NCBI RefSeq assembly: GCF_003852315.1
Contig: NZ_CP027762.1
Coordinates: 1,779,501 to 1,843,500 of the forward strand
DNA from: Pseudomonas sp. LBUM920
GTDB lineage: Bacteria > Pseudomonadota > Gammaproteobacteria > Pseudomonadales > Pseudomonadaceae
Length of the DNA: 64,000 nt
Direction of reading: 5' to 3'
Of this stretch, positions 51,137 through 59,988 are shown one piece after another (position 1 is the first letter of the stretch; each line of letters opens with the position of its first letter). The notes beneath the pieces are model-generated. The model was not told the origin of the DNA and did no database searches. It saw nothing but the letters and a program-made list of their open reading frames with translations. The position numbers and the translations under genes are program-made.

Positions 51137-51922
51137 TCAGTCTTCCAGCAAGCGGTAATGCGTGGCGCGAACCACCGCCTGCACGCGGTTCTTGGCCCCC
51201 AACTTGTGCATCGCCGAGGCCAGGTGCAGGGTGACCACCGCCAGCGAGCGGCTCAACTGGGTGGCGATTTCGGCAGCGGTCAGGCCATCGGCAGCCCATT
51301 TCAGGCATTCACGCTCGCGTTTGGTCAGGTGAATATGCGGGTAAGTGCGCAGCTCTTTGCTGAACAGCGGGTAAGCCGCTTCCTGCAGGGCATGGGTGAT
51401 CAGGCTGAAGTCCGCCAGGGTCTGCTGCGCATCCTTCAACACCGTGCTGGCCTTGCCGGTGCGCAAGCCGGTGAGTGACGCGAAACCACCGCGAGGCAGG
51501 TGAATCGGCACGCTGACGCCGCAGGTCAGTTGGCGTTCATGCAGGTAAGAAGACACGGGGGCGTGGCAGGGGTCGATGATTTTCTGCAGCGCGGTCTGGG
51601 CTTTTGCCTCGTAGGACCATACGAACGGGGACACCGTGCTCAGGGCCAGGTGTTGCACCGGGTCGATCTGGTAAAACCCTTCGCTGCACCATAACGCATG
51701 CCAGTCGGGCGGCGTGTTGCGCAGCTCCAGCACCGAGGGCGTGATCAGCGAGCCGTCCTGGTCGATGGGCACCGGCGTGTAGTCGTACACCAGCGCGTCG
51801 AAGCCCAGCTGCTGGGCCAGGATAAAGGTATTGTCCATCTGTTCATCCAGGCTCCTGCCCGGCATCAGACGATTATTGAAGGCAGTCAGCCTGGTCAGCA
51901 TCCGTTCTGCTCCCGAATTCAT
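51137..51922 (-). CDS. pipR: LuxR solo, PipR/OryR-type plant-signal regulator
   Basis: The 261-aa protein has an autoinducer-binding domain (about 10-170) and a GerE helix-turn-helix (LTKRERECLKWAADGLTAAEIATQLSRSLAVVTLHLASAMHKLGAKNRVQAV). Aligning the invariant Asp-Pro (IDPV) to TraR D70/P71 puts Trp at position 57 and Trp at 61, where AHL receptors have Tyr61; a Tyr61 to Trp change is a mark of the plant-responsive OryR/PsoR/PipR subfamily. W85 is kept. No luxI gene is in the window. Flanking pip hydrolases and a peptide ABC importer match the known PipR locus. Start ATG 51922 is preferred to GTG 51955. Confidence 0.85.
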   Translation of the reverse strand: MNSGAERMLTRLTAFNNRLMPGRSLDEQMDNTFILAQQLGFDALVYDYTPVPIDQDGSLITPSVLELRNTPPDWHALWCSEGFYQIDPVQHLALSTVSPFVWSYEAKAQTALQKIIDPCHAPVSSYLHERQLTCGVSVPIHLPRGGFASLTGLRTGKASTVLKDAQQTLADFSLITHALQEAAYPLFSKELRTYPHIHLTKRERECLKWAADGLTAAEIATQLSRSLAVVTLHLASAMHKLGAKNRVQAVVRATHYRLLED

Positions 51923-51981
51923 TTGAATCTCGACTTGCGGCAAGTAGAATGCCACGCCCCGGCGAAGGACTGCCAGGCCAA

Positions 51982-52001
51982 ACCTATAAGAAATACTAGG
52001 T
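51982..52001. promoter_or_regulatory. lux-box-like palindrome in the pipR/pip divergent gap
   Basis: ACCTATAAGAAATACTAGGT, a 20-bp element with perfect ACCTA/TAGGT arms (extended to AACCTA/TAGGTT). It is 83 bases upstream of the second pip gene and 60 bases upstream of the LuxR start, so it may serve both directions. It is the expected binding site of the LuxR solo. Confidence 0.78.
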
Positions 52002-52084
52002 TATGGACGCACGGCATCCTCGGTAGTGTTGGCCTGATAAACGGCCGCTACCCGCCAGGCCGATACAACACAAGGAATGTATGC

Positions 52085-52972
52085 ATGTGGCGTGAAATTG
52101 CCCCCGACCAGCAGTACAACGTGCAAGTCGACGGCCATAACCTCGTGGTCTACAGCTTTGGCGCTGGCGATGAGGTGCTCTTGTGCCTCAATGGCGGCCC
52201 GGGCCTGCCGTGTGACTACTTGCGCGACGCCCATGGCTGGCTCAAAGCGCATAACCTGCGAGTGGTTGCATTCGACCAGCTTGGCACCGGCGCATCAGCC
52301 AGACCGACTGATGTTTCCTTGTGGGAAATCAGCCGTTATGTCGAAGAAGTCGAAACCGTGCGCCAGGCCCTCGGCCTGGGCCGCGTGCACCTGCTCGGGC
52401 ATTCCTGGGGCGGCTGGCTGGGCATCGAATACGCCATCCATTACCCCGATGCGCTGAAAAGCCTGATCCTCGAAAACACTGTCGGCGACATCCCGCACCT
52501 GTCCCAGGAACTCGAACGCCTGCGCGGTGCCCTCGGCAGCGAAACCGTGGCCATGATGCAGCGTCATGAAGCCATGGGCACCCTGGACCACCCGCAGTAC
52601 CAGGCCGCCATCACCTTGCTCAACTACCGCCACGTCTGCCGCCTGGATGAATGGCCGGAGCCGGTCAAGCGCTCGCTCGGCGACTGGAACATGGGCCCGT
52701 ACGAAACCATGCAAGGCCCCAACGAATTCCTCTACATCGGCAACCTCAAGGACTGGAACCGCATCCCCGAGATGGCCGAGTTCAAGATGCCGATCCTGAT
52801 CACCACCGGCCAGCACGATGAGCTCACGCCCGCCTGCGCGCATCGCATGAAGCTGGCCGCCAGGCATGCCGAGTTGCACGTGTTCCCCAACAGCAGCCAC
52901 ATGCCTTTTTATGAGGAGCCCCACGCGTACTTCCCGGTGCTGCTGGACTTCCTCGCGCGTCACCGGGGCTGA
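52085..52972 (+). CDS. pipA: proline-iminopeptidase-like hydrolase (S33), first gene of pip/ABC operon
   Basis: The 295-aa protein has CLNGGPGLPCDYL (oxyanion, Asn instead of His), nucleophile Ser in GHSWGGWLG, acid in TTGQHDELTP and His in NSSHMPFYEE. It starts MWREIAPDQQYNVQVDGHNL at ATG 52085, with AAGGA eight bases upstream; the far longer open frame to 51698 is not protein-like. Three bases separate it from the ABC permease genes, so hydrolase and importer are one operon: imported compounds may be cleaved to make or break the signal sensed by the LuxR solo. It is paralogous to the hydrolase at 50111. Confidence 0.87.
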   Translation: MWREIAPDQQYNVQVDGHNLVVYSFGAGDEVLLCLNGGPGLPCDYLRDAHGWLKAHNLRVVAFDQLGTGASARPTDVSLWEISRYVEEVETVRQALGLGRVHLLGHSWGGWLGIEYAIHYPDALKSLILENTVGDIPHLSQELERLRGALGSETVAMMQRHEAMGTLDHPQYQAAITLLNYRHVCRLDEWPEPVKRSLGDWNMGPYETMQGPNEFLYIGNLKDWNRIPEMAEFKMPILITTGQHDELTPACAHRMKLAARHAELHVFPNSSHMPFYEEPHAYFPVLLDFLARHRG

Positions 52973-52975
52973 CAG

Positions 52976-53923
52976 ATGAACCTGGCGCGCTACCGTTTTG
53001 TGCTGTCCCGGCCGCTGCAATTGCTGCCGGTGCTGTTTGGCATCAGCCTGATCACCTTTGTGCTGGTGCGCTCGATCCCGGGCGACCCGGCCCGGGCCTT
53101 GCTCGGCTCGCGCAGTACACCGGATGCCTTGCTGAAAATCCGCGCCCAATACGGCCTGGATCAGCCGTTGTGGCTGCAATACTTCTACTTCCTCAAGAAC
53201 CTGCTCAAGGGCGATCTCGGCCAATCGCTGCTGTACAAAGTCGATGCCTTGAAGCTGATCGTCACCCGCATCGAGCCGACCCTGGTGCTGGTGCTTGGCA
53301 GTGTGCTGCTGGCGCTGTTGATCGCGCTGCCGTTGGCGACGTGGGCGGCGCGTAATAAGGGCGGATGGGCGGACAACCTAATCCGTGTGTTCACCACCGT
53401 CGGCCTGGGCATGCCGGCGTTCTGGCTGGGCTTGATGTTGATTCTGTTGCTGAGTGTGAAGTGGGGCCTGTTCCCGGTGTCTGGCTACGGCCGCACCTGG
53501 CTGGACAAGGCCCACCATATGCTGCTGCCGTGCCTGACCATCGCCCTGGCGCTGTCGGCGGTGCTGGTGCGCAACCTGCGCGCGAGCATGCTGATGGAGT
53601 TGCAGGCCGATCACGTCACCGCCGCCCGCGCGCGTGGGCTGTCGGAAGCTGCTGTGTTCCGTCGGCATGTGTTGCCCAATTCGCTGGTGCCGGCGGTCAA
53701 CCTGCTGGCGGTGAACATCGGCTGGCTGATCAGCGGCACGGTGGTGATCGAAAGCCTGTTCGCGATTCCCGGTATCGGCCAATTGCTGGTGCGCGGCATT
53801 TTCACCCGTGACTACATGGTGGTGCAGGGCGTGGCCATGGTGCTGGCCTGTGCGACGGTGGTGGTCAACTTCGTTGCCGACGTGGTGACGGTGGCCCTCG
53901 ATCCACGGGTGAAGATGCAATGA
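52976..53923 (+). CDS. peptide-type ABC transporter permease (DppB-like)
   Basis: The 315-aa protein is a DppB/OppB-type permease with six membrane segments, starting LSRPLQLLPVLFGISLITFVLVRSIPGDPARALLG. The EAA loop is DHVTAARARGLSEAAVFRRHVLPNSLVP. It pairs with the next permease, which it overlaps by four bases. Part of the pip operon. Confidence 0.93.
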   Translation: MNLARYRFVLSRPLQLLPVLFGISLITFVLVRSIPGDPARALLGSRSTPDALLKIRAQYGLDQPLWLQYFYFLKNLLKGDLGQSLLYKVDALKLIVTRIEPTLVLVLGSVLLALLIALPLATWAARNKGGWADNLIRVFTTVGLGMPAFWLGLMLILLLSVKWGLFPVSGYGRTWLDKAHHMLLPCLTIALALSAVLVRNLRASMLMELQADHVTAARARGLSEAAVFRRHVLPNSLVPAVNLLAVNIGWLISGTVVIESLFAIPGIGQLLVRGIFTRDYMVVQGVAMVLACATVVVNFVADVVTVALDPRVKMQ

Positions 53924-54777
53924 GCGGCCGCCCACTGATTGCTCCGTGGCGTTTGCGCCTGCGTTTTGGTTTTCGCAATGGCCGGCTGACGGCGGCGTGG
54001 GGCCTGCTGGTCCTGCTGGTGTGGTTGGCCCTGGCGCTGTTTGCACCGTGGCTCGCACCCTTTGACCCGATTGCGCAGAACACTGACATCAGTTTGCTCG
54101 GGCCTGGCCTGGCGCACCCGTTCGGCACGGATAACTACGGCCGGGACATCCTTTCACGCGTGATCTGGGGCGCGCGCATCGACCTGCAACTGGCGATTGT
54201 CGGGGTGATTTTCCCGTTCATGATCGGCACCTTTGTCGGCGCGGTTTCGGGCTACATCGGCGGGCGTTTCGACAGCTTCTGCATGCGCGTGATCGACGTG
54301 ATCCTGGCATTCCCGTTTCTTGTGTTGATGCTGGCGATCATGGCGATTCTCGGCCCAGGCTTGAAAAGCTTTTATATCGCCATGGCGCTGGTGGGCTGGG
54401 TGTCATATGCGCGGCTGATCCGCTCGCAGATCCTGGTGCTCAAGGAAAGCGAGTTTGCGCTGGCCGCCAAAAGCCTGGGCTTTGGCCATGGGCGCATTCT
54501 GTTCCGGCATTTGCTGCCCAACGCCATGTTCGGTTCGATTGTGTTTTCCATGTCCGACGCCGTGCTGGTGCTGCTCAATGGCGCCGCCGTGAGTTACCTG
54601 GGCCTGGGCGTGCAACCGCCGACCGCCGAGTGGGGCACGATGGTGGCCGAAGGGCAGGCGTTTATCACCACGGCCTGGTGGATTTGCACCTTTCCGGGCC
54701 TGGCCATCGTCACGCTGGCCATGGGCTTCAGCCTGCTCGCCGATGGCGTGGCGCAAGTGTTGGGGGATCGCGCATGA
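53920..54777 (+). CDS. peptide-type ABC transporter permease (DppC-like)
   Basis: The 285-aa DppC/OppC-type permease has the N-terminal TAAWGLLVLLVWLALALFAPWLAPFDP, the typical HPFGTDNYGRDILSRVIWGARIDL and the EAA loop SEFALAAKSLGFGHGRILFRHLLPN. It overlaps the permease before and the ATPase after it by four bases each. Confidence 0.94.
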   Translation: MSGRPLIAPWRLRLRFGFRNGRLTAAWGLLVLLVWLALALFAPWLAPFDPIAQNTDISLLGPGLAHPFGTDNYGRDILSRVIWGARIDLQLAIVGVIFPFMIGTFVGAVSGYIGGRFDSFCMRVIDVILAFPFLVLMLAIMAILGPGLKSFYIAMALVGWVSYARLIRSQILVLKESEFALAAKSLGFGHGRILFRHLLPNAMFGSIVFSMSDAVLVLLNGAAVSYLGLGVQPPTAEWGTMVAEGQAFITTAWWICTFPGLAIVTLAMGFSLLADGVAQVLGDRA

Positions 54778-55730
54778 GCCTGCTGCAAGTGCGTGACCTC
54801 AGCGTGATCGCCAACAATGCCGGGCGCGATGTCACCTTGGTCGACCGCGTGTCCTTTGATTTGGCCGAGGGTGAAATCCTTGGCCTGGTGGGCGAGAGCG
54901 GCTCGGGCAAGACCCTGGCCTGTCGCGGGTTGATGCGCCTGCTGCCCTCGCCCAACTTGCGCGTGCAAGGCGCTGCCGTGCGCCTGGCCGGGCAGGACCT
55001 GTTGACGCTGGACGAGGCCGGCATGCGCGCCGTGCGAGGCGGGCAACTGGGCATGATTTTCCAGAACCCCAGCAGCCATCTGGACCCGTTGATGCGCATC
55101 GGCGAGCAGATCGCCGAGGGCATTCGCCTGCACCAGGGCGCGTCGAAAAAAGACGCGCGCCTGCAAGCCATCGACGTGCTGCGCCAGGTCGGCATTCCCG
55201 ATCCCAAGGCGCGGGTCGACAACTACCCCCACGAGTTTTCCGGCGGCATGCGCCAGCGCGCGATGATCGCTGTGGCGTTGGGCTGTAATCCTGAAGTGCT
55301 GATTGCCGACGAGCCGACCACCGCCCTCGATGTCACCGTACAGGCGCAAATCCTGCGCCTGTTACTGGAGCTGCGCGATCAGCGCGGCCTGTCGATCATC
55401 ATGATCACCCACGACCTCGGTGTGGTGGCGCAAACCTGTGATTCCATCGCGGTGATGTACGCCGGGCGCCTGTGCGAGCACGGCAGCAAATACGAGTTGC
55501 TGGCCAACCCGCAACACCCGTACACCGCCGGCCTGATTGATTGTCAGCCTGCCCACAGCAGTGGGCACGCGTTGCTGCGCACGATTCCCGGCCAGCCGCC
55601 GTTGCTGGACGCATTGCCGCAAGGGTGTCGCTTCAACCCGCGCTGTGCGCAGGCGGGCGCCTTGTGCACGCAGTTGTTACCCCAAGGCGCGCGGGTGGCG
55701 TGCCACTATCCCTTGGGAGACCGATCATGA
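54774..55730 (+). CDS. peptide-type ABC transporter ATPase (DppD-like)
   Basis: From ATG 54774 (MSLLQVRDLSVIANNAGRDV) the 318-aa ATPase has Walker A GESGSGKT, Q-loop MIFQNPSSHLDP, signature FSGGMRQRAMIAVAL, Walker B LIADEPTTALD and the H-loop TH of MITHD. The C-terminal oligopeptide-transporter domain has four Cys (GCRFNPRCAQAGALCTQLLPQGARVAC) that may bind an Fe-S cluster or metal, as in many Opp/Dpp ATPases. Confidence 0.93.
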   Translation: MSLLQVRDLSVIANNAGRDVTLVDRVSFDLAEGEILGLVGESGSGKTLACRGLMRLLPSPNLRVQGAAVRLAGQDLLTLDEAGMRAVRGGQLGMIFQNPSSHLDPLMRIGEQIAEGIRLHQGASKKDARLQAIDVLRQVGIPDPKARVDNYPHEFSGGMRQRAMIAVALGCNPEVLIADEPTTALDVTVQAQILRLLLELRDQRGLSIIMITHDLGVVAQTCDSIAVMYAGRLCEHGSKYELLANPQHPYTAGLIDCQPAHSSGHALLRTIPGQPPLLDALPQGCRFNPRCAQAGALCTQLLPQGARVACHYPLGDRS

Positions 55731-56746
55731 GCCTGTTGCAGATCAAGGACCTTGAGGTGCGTTTCGCGGCGCCCGGTACGGGCCTGTTTGGCCTGCATAA
55801 ACAGTGGGTGAGGGCGGTCAATGGTGTCTCGCTGAACCTGGCCGCCGGTGAAACCCTGGGGCTGGTTGGCGAGTCCGGCAGCGGCAAGAGCACGCTCGGC
55901 CGGGCGATCCTGCACCTCAACCCGATCAGCGCCGGCCAGGTGCTGTTCGATGGCGTCGACATGGCCCATGGCAGCGCTATCGATATCGCCCGCCTGCGCC
56001 ATGAAACCGCGATGATCTTCCAGGACCCGTACGCCGCATTGAACCCGCGCCACACCATCGGCGAAACCCTTGCCGAAGTGTTGCGCGTACAGCGCAAAGT
56101 GGCGCCGCAGCAGATACCGGCCCGCGTGAATGAACTGCTCGATCTGGTCGGCCTGCGCCCCGAATTGGCCAGCCGCAAACCCGGCTCTTTAAGCGGCGGC
56201 CAGTGCCAGCGTGTCGGCATCGCGCGGGCGCTGGCGGTGGAACCGCGCTTGATCATCGCTGATGAATGCGTGGCGGCGCTGGATGTGTCGATCCAGGGCC
56301 AGATCATCAACCTGTTGCTGGAACTGCAGCAGCGCATGAACCTGGCGATCCTGTTTATCGCCCATGACCTGGCCATCGTGCGGCGCCTGTGCGACCGCGT
56401 GGCGGTGATGTACCTGGGCAAAATCGTCGAGGAAGGCCCGGTGGAAGCGGTGTTTACCGCACCGCGCCATCCGTACACGGCGGCGCTGATCGAGGCGATC
56501 CCCGAGATCGATCCGCATCGGCCGTTGCCTGCAGAACCTTTGCCCGGTGAGCCACCGAGCCCGCTGAATTTGCCCACAGGCTGCGCCTTTCACCCGCGTT
56601 GCCGGTTCGCCCGAACGATGTGTTCCGTGGTGTTGCCGCCGACGCATTTCCTGCACGAGCATCGATACAGTTGCGTGCTTGAAGCGCCACTCACCCCTTC
56701 TGCCATTCATGAACAAGGAGTTATGACATGCAATCGCGCCACTTGA
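55727..56746 (+). CDS. peptide-type ABC transporter ATPase (DppF-like)
   Basis: From ATG 55727 (MSLLQIKDLEVRFAAPGTGL) the 339-aa ATPase has Walker A GESGSGKSTLGR, Q-loop MIFQDPYAALNPRHTIGE, signature LSGGQCQRVGIARAL and Walker B IIADECVAALDVS, where Cys replaces the Pro of the usual DEP (DECVAALD). The C-terminal Cys-rich tail (GCAFHPRCRFARTMC) is kept. It overlaps the preceding ATPase by four bases and the binding-protein gene by 19 bases. Confidence 0.92.
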   Translation: MSLLQIKDLEVRFAAPGTGLFGLHKQWVRAVNGVSLNLAAGETLGLVGESGSGKSTLGRAILHLNPISAGQVLFDGVDMAHGSAIDIARLRHETAMIFQDPYAALNPRHTIGETLAEVLRVQRKVAPQQIPARVNELLDLVGLRPELASRKPGSLSGGQCQRVGIARALAVEPRLIIADECVAALDVSIQGQIINLLLELQQRMNLAILFIAHDLAIVRRLCDRVAVMYLGKIVEEGPVEAVFTAPRHPYTAALIEAIPEIDPHRPLPAEPLPGEPPSPLNLPTGCAFHPRCRFARTMCSVVLPPTHFLHEHRYSCVLEAPLTPSAIHEQGVMTCNRAT

Positions 56747-58242
56747 AGTTGCTCGCCGCCGCTACGTTGACCGCGTGGTCCCTTACTGCCGGCCTGGCCC
56801 AGGCCGCCGGTGTGCTGACCATCGGCTGCCGTGAAGACAGCACCACGTTTGACCCGATCAAAAGCGCGCAAAACCGCGACACCTGGGTGTTCGCCAACGT
56901 CTACGACACGCTGGTGCGCGTGGATAACCTGGGCACCAAGATGGAGCCGGGCCTGGCAGAAAGCTGGGACATTTCCAAGGACGGCCTGACCTACACCTTC
57001 AAACTGCGCGACGCGAAGTTCTCCGACGGCTCGCCGATCACCGCCGACGACGCAGCGTTCAGCCTGCTGCGTATCCGCGACAACAAGGCCTCGTTGTGGA
57101 GCGACCCGTTCAGCCTGATCAACACGGCCAAGGCGTCGGACCCGCACACCCTGGTCGTCACCCTGAAAACTCCGGCTGTAGCCTTCCTCTCGCAATTGGC
57201 GTCGCCGACGGTGTCGATCCTGTCGGAAAAAGCCATGACCAAGATGGGCGAAGACGCTTACTCGGAAAACCCGGTGACGTCCGGCGCGTTTACCGTGGAC
57301 GAGTGGCGCAAGGGCGACCGGGTGATTCTGAAAAAGAACCCGAACTTCTGGCAGGCCAACAACGTGAGCCTGGATGGCGTTGAGTGGGTATCGGTCACCG
57401 ACGACAACACACGCATGCGCATGGTGCAGAACAACGAGCTCGACACAGCGATCTTCGTACCGTTCTCCCGCGTGGAAGAGCTGAAAAAAGACAAGAACGT
57501 GGTGATCCACTCCGATCCGTCGACCCGCGAAGACCACTTGCTGATCAACCACGCCCACGGCTTGCTGGCCAAACCGCAAGTGCGCGAGGCGCTGGACATG
57601 GCCATCGACAAACAATCGCTGGTCAAGACCGCCACTTACGGTCAGGGCACCGTGGCCTATTCCTACATCCCGAAAGGCTCGCTGTACCACTACGCCAACA
57701 ACCTGCAACGCCCGTATGACCCGACCGCCGCCAAGAAGCTGCTGGAGGCGGCCGGTGCCAAGGACTTGAAGCTCAACTACGTGGTCAACGCCGGCAACGA
57801 AGCCGACGAGCAGATTGCGGTGATCATCAAGGACCAATTGGCCAAGGTCGGCGTGACCGCCAACCTGCAGAAAGTTGACCCGACTCAAAGCTGGCAGATG
57901 CTGGTGGACGGTGAGTACGATATTTCGGTGATGTACTGGACCAACGACATTCTCGACCCGGACCAGAAAACCACTTTCGTGCTGGGCCACGACACCAACC
58001 AGAACTACATGACCCGCTACAAGAACGACAAGGTCAAGGAGCTGGTGGCGGCTGCGCGGATCGAGGCTGATCCGGTCAAGCGTGAGCAGATGTACATCGA
58101 GTTGCAGAAACTGGCAAAACAGGATGTGAACTGGATCGACCTGTACTACAGCCCGTACATCAACATCTCACGCAAGAATGTGAGCAACTTCCTGCAAAAC
58201 CCGCTGGGGCGCTTCACCCTGGAAGAAGTAGTGAAAAACTAA
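56728..58242 (+). CDS. peptide-type ABC transporter substrate-binding protein (DppA/OppA-like)
   Basis: The 504-aa protein has a signal peptide (MQSRHLKLLAAATLTAWSLTAGLAQA) and the family 5 solute-binding fold: TFDPIKSAQNRDTWVFANVYDTLVRVD, KMEPGLAESWDISKDGLTYTFKLRDAKFSDGSPITADDAAFSL. It delivers the imported compound to the permeases. In PipR-type loci the ligand is thought to be an ethanolamine derivative of plant origin rather than an ordinary peptide; here that is inference. It closes the pip operon. Confidence 0.93.
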   Translation: MQSRHLKLLAAATLTAWSLTAGLAQAAGVLTIGCREDSTTFDPIKSAQNRDTWVFANVYDTLVRVDNLGTKMEPGLAESWDISKDGLTYTFKLRDAKFSDGSPITADDAAFSLLRIRDNKASLWSDPFSLINTAKASDPHTLVVTLKTPAVAFLSQLASPTVSILSEKAMTKMGEDAYSENPVTSGAFTVDEWRKGDRVILKKNPNFWQANNVSLDGVEWVSVTDDNTRMRMVQNNELDTAIFVPFSRVEELKKDKNVVIHSDPSTREDHLLINHAHGLLAKPQVREALDMAIDKQSLVKTATYGQGTVAYSYIPKGSLYHYANNLQRPYDPTAAKKLLEAAGAKDLKLNYVVNAGNEADEQIAVIIKDQLAKVGVTANLQKVDPTQSWQMLVDGEYDISVMYWTNDILDPDQKTTFVLGHDTNQNYMTRYKNDKVKELVAAARIEADPVKREQMYIELQKLAKQDVNWIDLYYSPYINISRKNVSNFLQNPLGRFTLEEVVKN

Positions 58243-58268
58243 CCCTCCCAGATACACCGCAAAACAAT

Positions 58269-58353
58269 GTGGGAGCTGGCTTGCCTGCGATGGCATCCAC
58301 TCGGTATGTCAGCTACACCGCGGTGAGGCCATCGCAGGCAAGCCAGCTCCCAC
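58269..58353. repeat. REPIN (GCTGGCTTGCCTGCGAT type)
   Basis: GTGGGAGCTGGCTTGCCTGC and GCAGGCAAGCCAGCTCCCAC ends, in the convergent gap after the binding-protein gene. Confidence 0.9.
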
Positions 58354-58394
58354 TTAAACCCGGTTCCACAGTTTGATTTGTGCTGTGTCAGGTT

Positions 58395-59135
58395 TTACTG
58401 CGCATCAAACGCCTGCCCATTGACGCCCGCACTGTCCGGCCCCATCAGGTACAGGTACACCGGCATGATGTATTCCGGCGCCGGCCTTTCCATCGGGTTT
58501 TCGCCTGGATACGCCTGTGCACGCATGCTGGTGCGGGTGCCGCCTGGGTTGATGCTGTTGGAGCGCACCGACGCGACATCCTCCAACTCATCGGCCAGGG
58601 TTTGCATCAAGCCTTCAGTCGCGAACTTCGACACGCCGTACGCGCCCCAGTAGGCACGGCCCTTGCGCCCGACGCTGCTGGAGGTGAACACCACGGACGC
58701 ATCCTGGGACAGCTTGAGCAGCGGCAGCAGCGTGCTGGTCAGCATGAACATTGCGTTGACGTTGACGTGCATCACCCGCATGAAATTCTCACCGGACAAC
58801 TGCTCGATCGGCGTGCGCGGGCCGATGATCGAAGCGTTGTGCAGCAGGCCGTCGAGGTGGCCGAACTCTTTTTCGATCATCGCGGCCAGCTCATCGTATT
58901 GATGGGGCAGTGCGGTCTCCAGGTTGAAGGGAATCACCACTGGCTGCGGTTGGCCCGCGGCTTCGATTTCGTCATACACCTGGGCCAGGTTGGCTTCGGT
59001 CTTGCCCAGCAACAGCACGGTGGCGCCATGGGCGGCATAGGTTTTCGCCGCCGCCGCGCCAATCCCGCGACCGGCGCCGGTCACCAGGATTACCCGGCCT
59101 TTGAGCAGTTCTGGACGTGCGCAGTAATCAAACAT
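58395..59135 (-). CDS. yciK: short-chain dehydrogenase YciK
   Basis: The 246-aa SDR has the cofactor motif VTGAGRGIGAAAA, LLHNAS and the catalytic Ser (FTSSSVG) and Tyr-Lys (AYGVSK). It starts MFDYCARPELLKGRVILVTG, typical of YciK. The natural substrate is not known to me. Located after mupP and ubiG, as PA3173 is after PA3172 in P. aeruginosa. Confidence 0.9.
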   Translation of the reverse strand: MFDYCARPELLKGRVILVTGAGRGIGAAAAKTYAAHGATVLLLGKTEANLAQVYDEIEAAGQPQPVVIPFNLETALPHQYDELAAMIEKEFGHLDGLLHNASIIGPRTPIEQLSGENFMRVMHVNVNAMFMLTSTLLPLLKLSQDASVVFTSSSVGRKGRAYWGAYGVSKFATEGLMQTLADELEDVASVRSNSINPGGTRTSMRAQAYPGENPMERPAPEYIMPVYLYLMGPDSAGVNGQAFDAQ

Positions 59136-59191
59136 AAATAGCCTCGACAGAATTCAAGATGTTACAGCTCTTGAAGTGGAATCCATTTCAG

Positions 59192-59279
59192 GTGGGAACT
59201 GGCTTGTCTGCGATAGCACAGTGCCTGTCTCCAGATGGGCTGGCTGGCAGACCGCTATCGCAGGCAAGCCAGCGCCCAC
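59192..59279. repeat. REPIN (degenerate GCTGGCTTGCCTGCGAT type)
   Basis: GTGGGAACTGGCTTGTCTGC and GCAGGCAAGCCAGCGCCCAC ends, each with one or two changes from the others. It lies between mupP and yciK on the same transcript and may affect yciK expression. Confidence 0.85.
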
Positions 59280-59312
59280 ATTGATCTGAGTGTTGGCGAG
59301 ATCGTCTAACAA

Positions 59313-59984
59313 TCAGCAACTGCACAGTGCGTTATCCAGCACCTTGCGCAGCTCCAACGGGTGGTCCACGACCACGTCGGCGCCCCAGTTGCGGGGGTTG
59401 TCGTCCGGGTGGATGTAGCCGAACGTGACCGCTGCGGTGCGGGTGCCGGCGTCGCGGCCGGACTCGATATCGCGCAGGTCATCGCCCACGAACAGCACGC
59501 TGGCAGGGTCCAGGTCGAGCATCTTGCACGCCAGGATCAGCGGCTCCGGGTCTGGCTTGCTGTTCTTCACGTGGTCCGGGCAGATCAGCAGCGCCGAACG
59601 CTCGGCCAGGCCCAGTTGCTGCATGATCGGTTCGGCAAAGCGCAGCGGCTTGTTGGTGACCACGCCCCAGACCAGGTTGGATTTTTCGATGTCCTGCAGC
59701 AGTTCTTCCATGCCGTCGAAGAGCTTGCTGTGGATCGCGCAGCCCTTGAGGTAGCGCTCCAGAAACTCCAGGCGCAGGGCTTCAAAACCTGGGGATTCCG
59801 GGTCCATCGAGAAGGTCACGGCAACCATCGCCCGCGCGCCGCCGGAGATTTCATCGCGGATGTGCTGGTCGTTGATCGGCGCCAGGCCGCGGTCGGCGCG
59901 CATCGCCTGGCAGATCGCGATGAAGTCCGGCGCGGTGTCCAGCAACGTACCGTCCATATCGAAGAGAACCGCTCGCAACTTCAC
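59313..59984 (-). CDS. mupP: N-acetylmuramic acid 6-phosphate phosphatase MupP
   Basis: The 223-aa HAD phosphatase has FDMDGTLLDTAPD (nucleophile Asp9), VVTNKP, Lys of KNSKPDPEPL and VGDDLRDIESGRDAG. In Pseudomonas the enzyme next to ubiG, once annotated as phosphoglycolate phosphatase, is MupP of the cell-wall recycling route that feeds UDP-MurNAc and gives fosfomycin tolerance. It starts at GTG 59984, 5 bases after ubiG stops, with GAGGAG inside the ubiG end; the two are coupled. Confidence 0.9.
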   Translation of the reverse strand: MKLRAVLFDMDGTLLDTAPDFIAICQAMRADRGLAPINDQHIRDEISGGARAMVAVTFSMDPESPGFEALRLEFLERYLKGCAIHSKLFDGMEELLQDIEKSNLVWGVVTNKPLRFAEPIMQQLGLAERSALLICPDHVKNSKPDPEPLILACKMLDLDPASVLFVGDDLRDIESGRDAGTRTAAVTFGYIHPDDNPRNWGADVVVDHPLELRKVLDNALCSC

Positions 59985-59988
59985 AGGC

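Noticed and set aside
51698..52084. N-terminal extension of the second pip hydrolase
   Set aside because: The extra 129 codons overlap the LuxR gene antisense and the divergent promoter; ATG 52085 has a good ribosome binding site and starts the family sequence.
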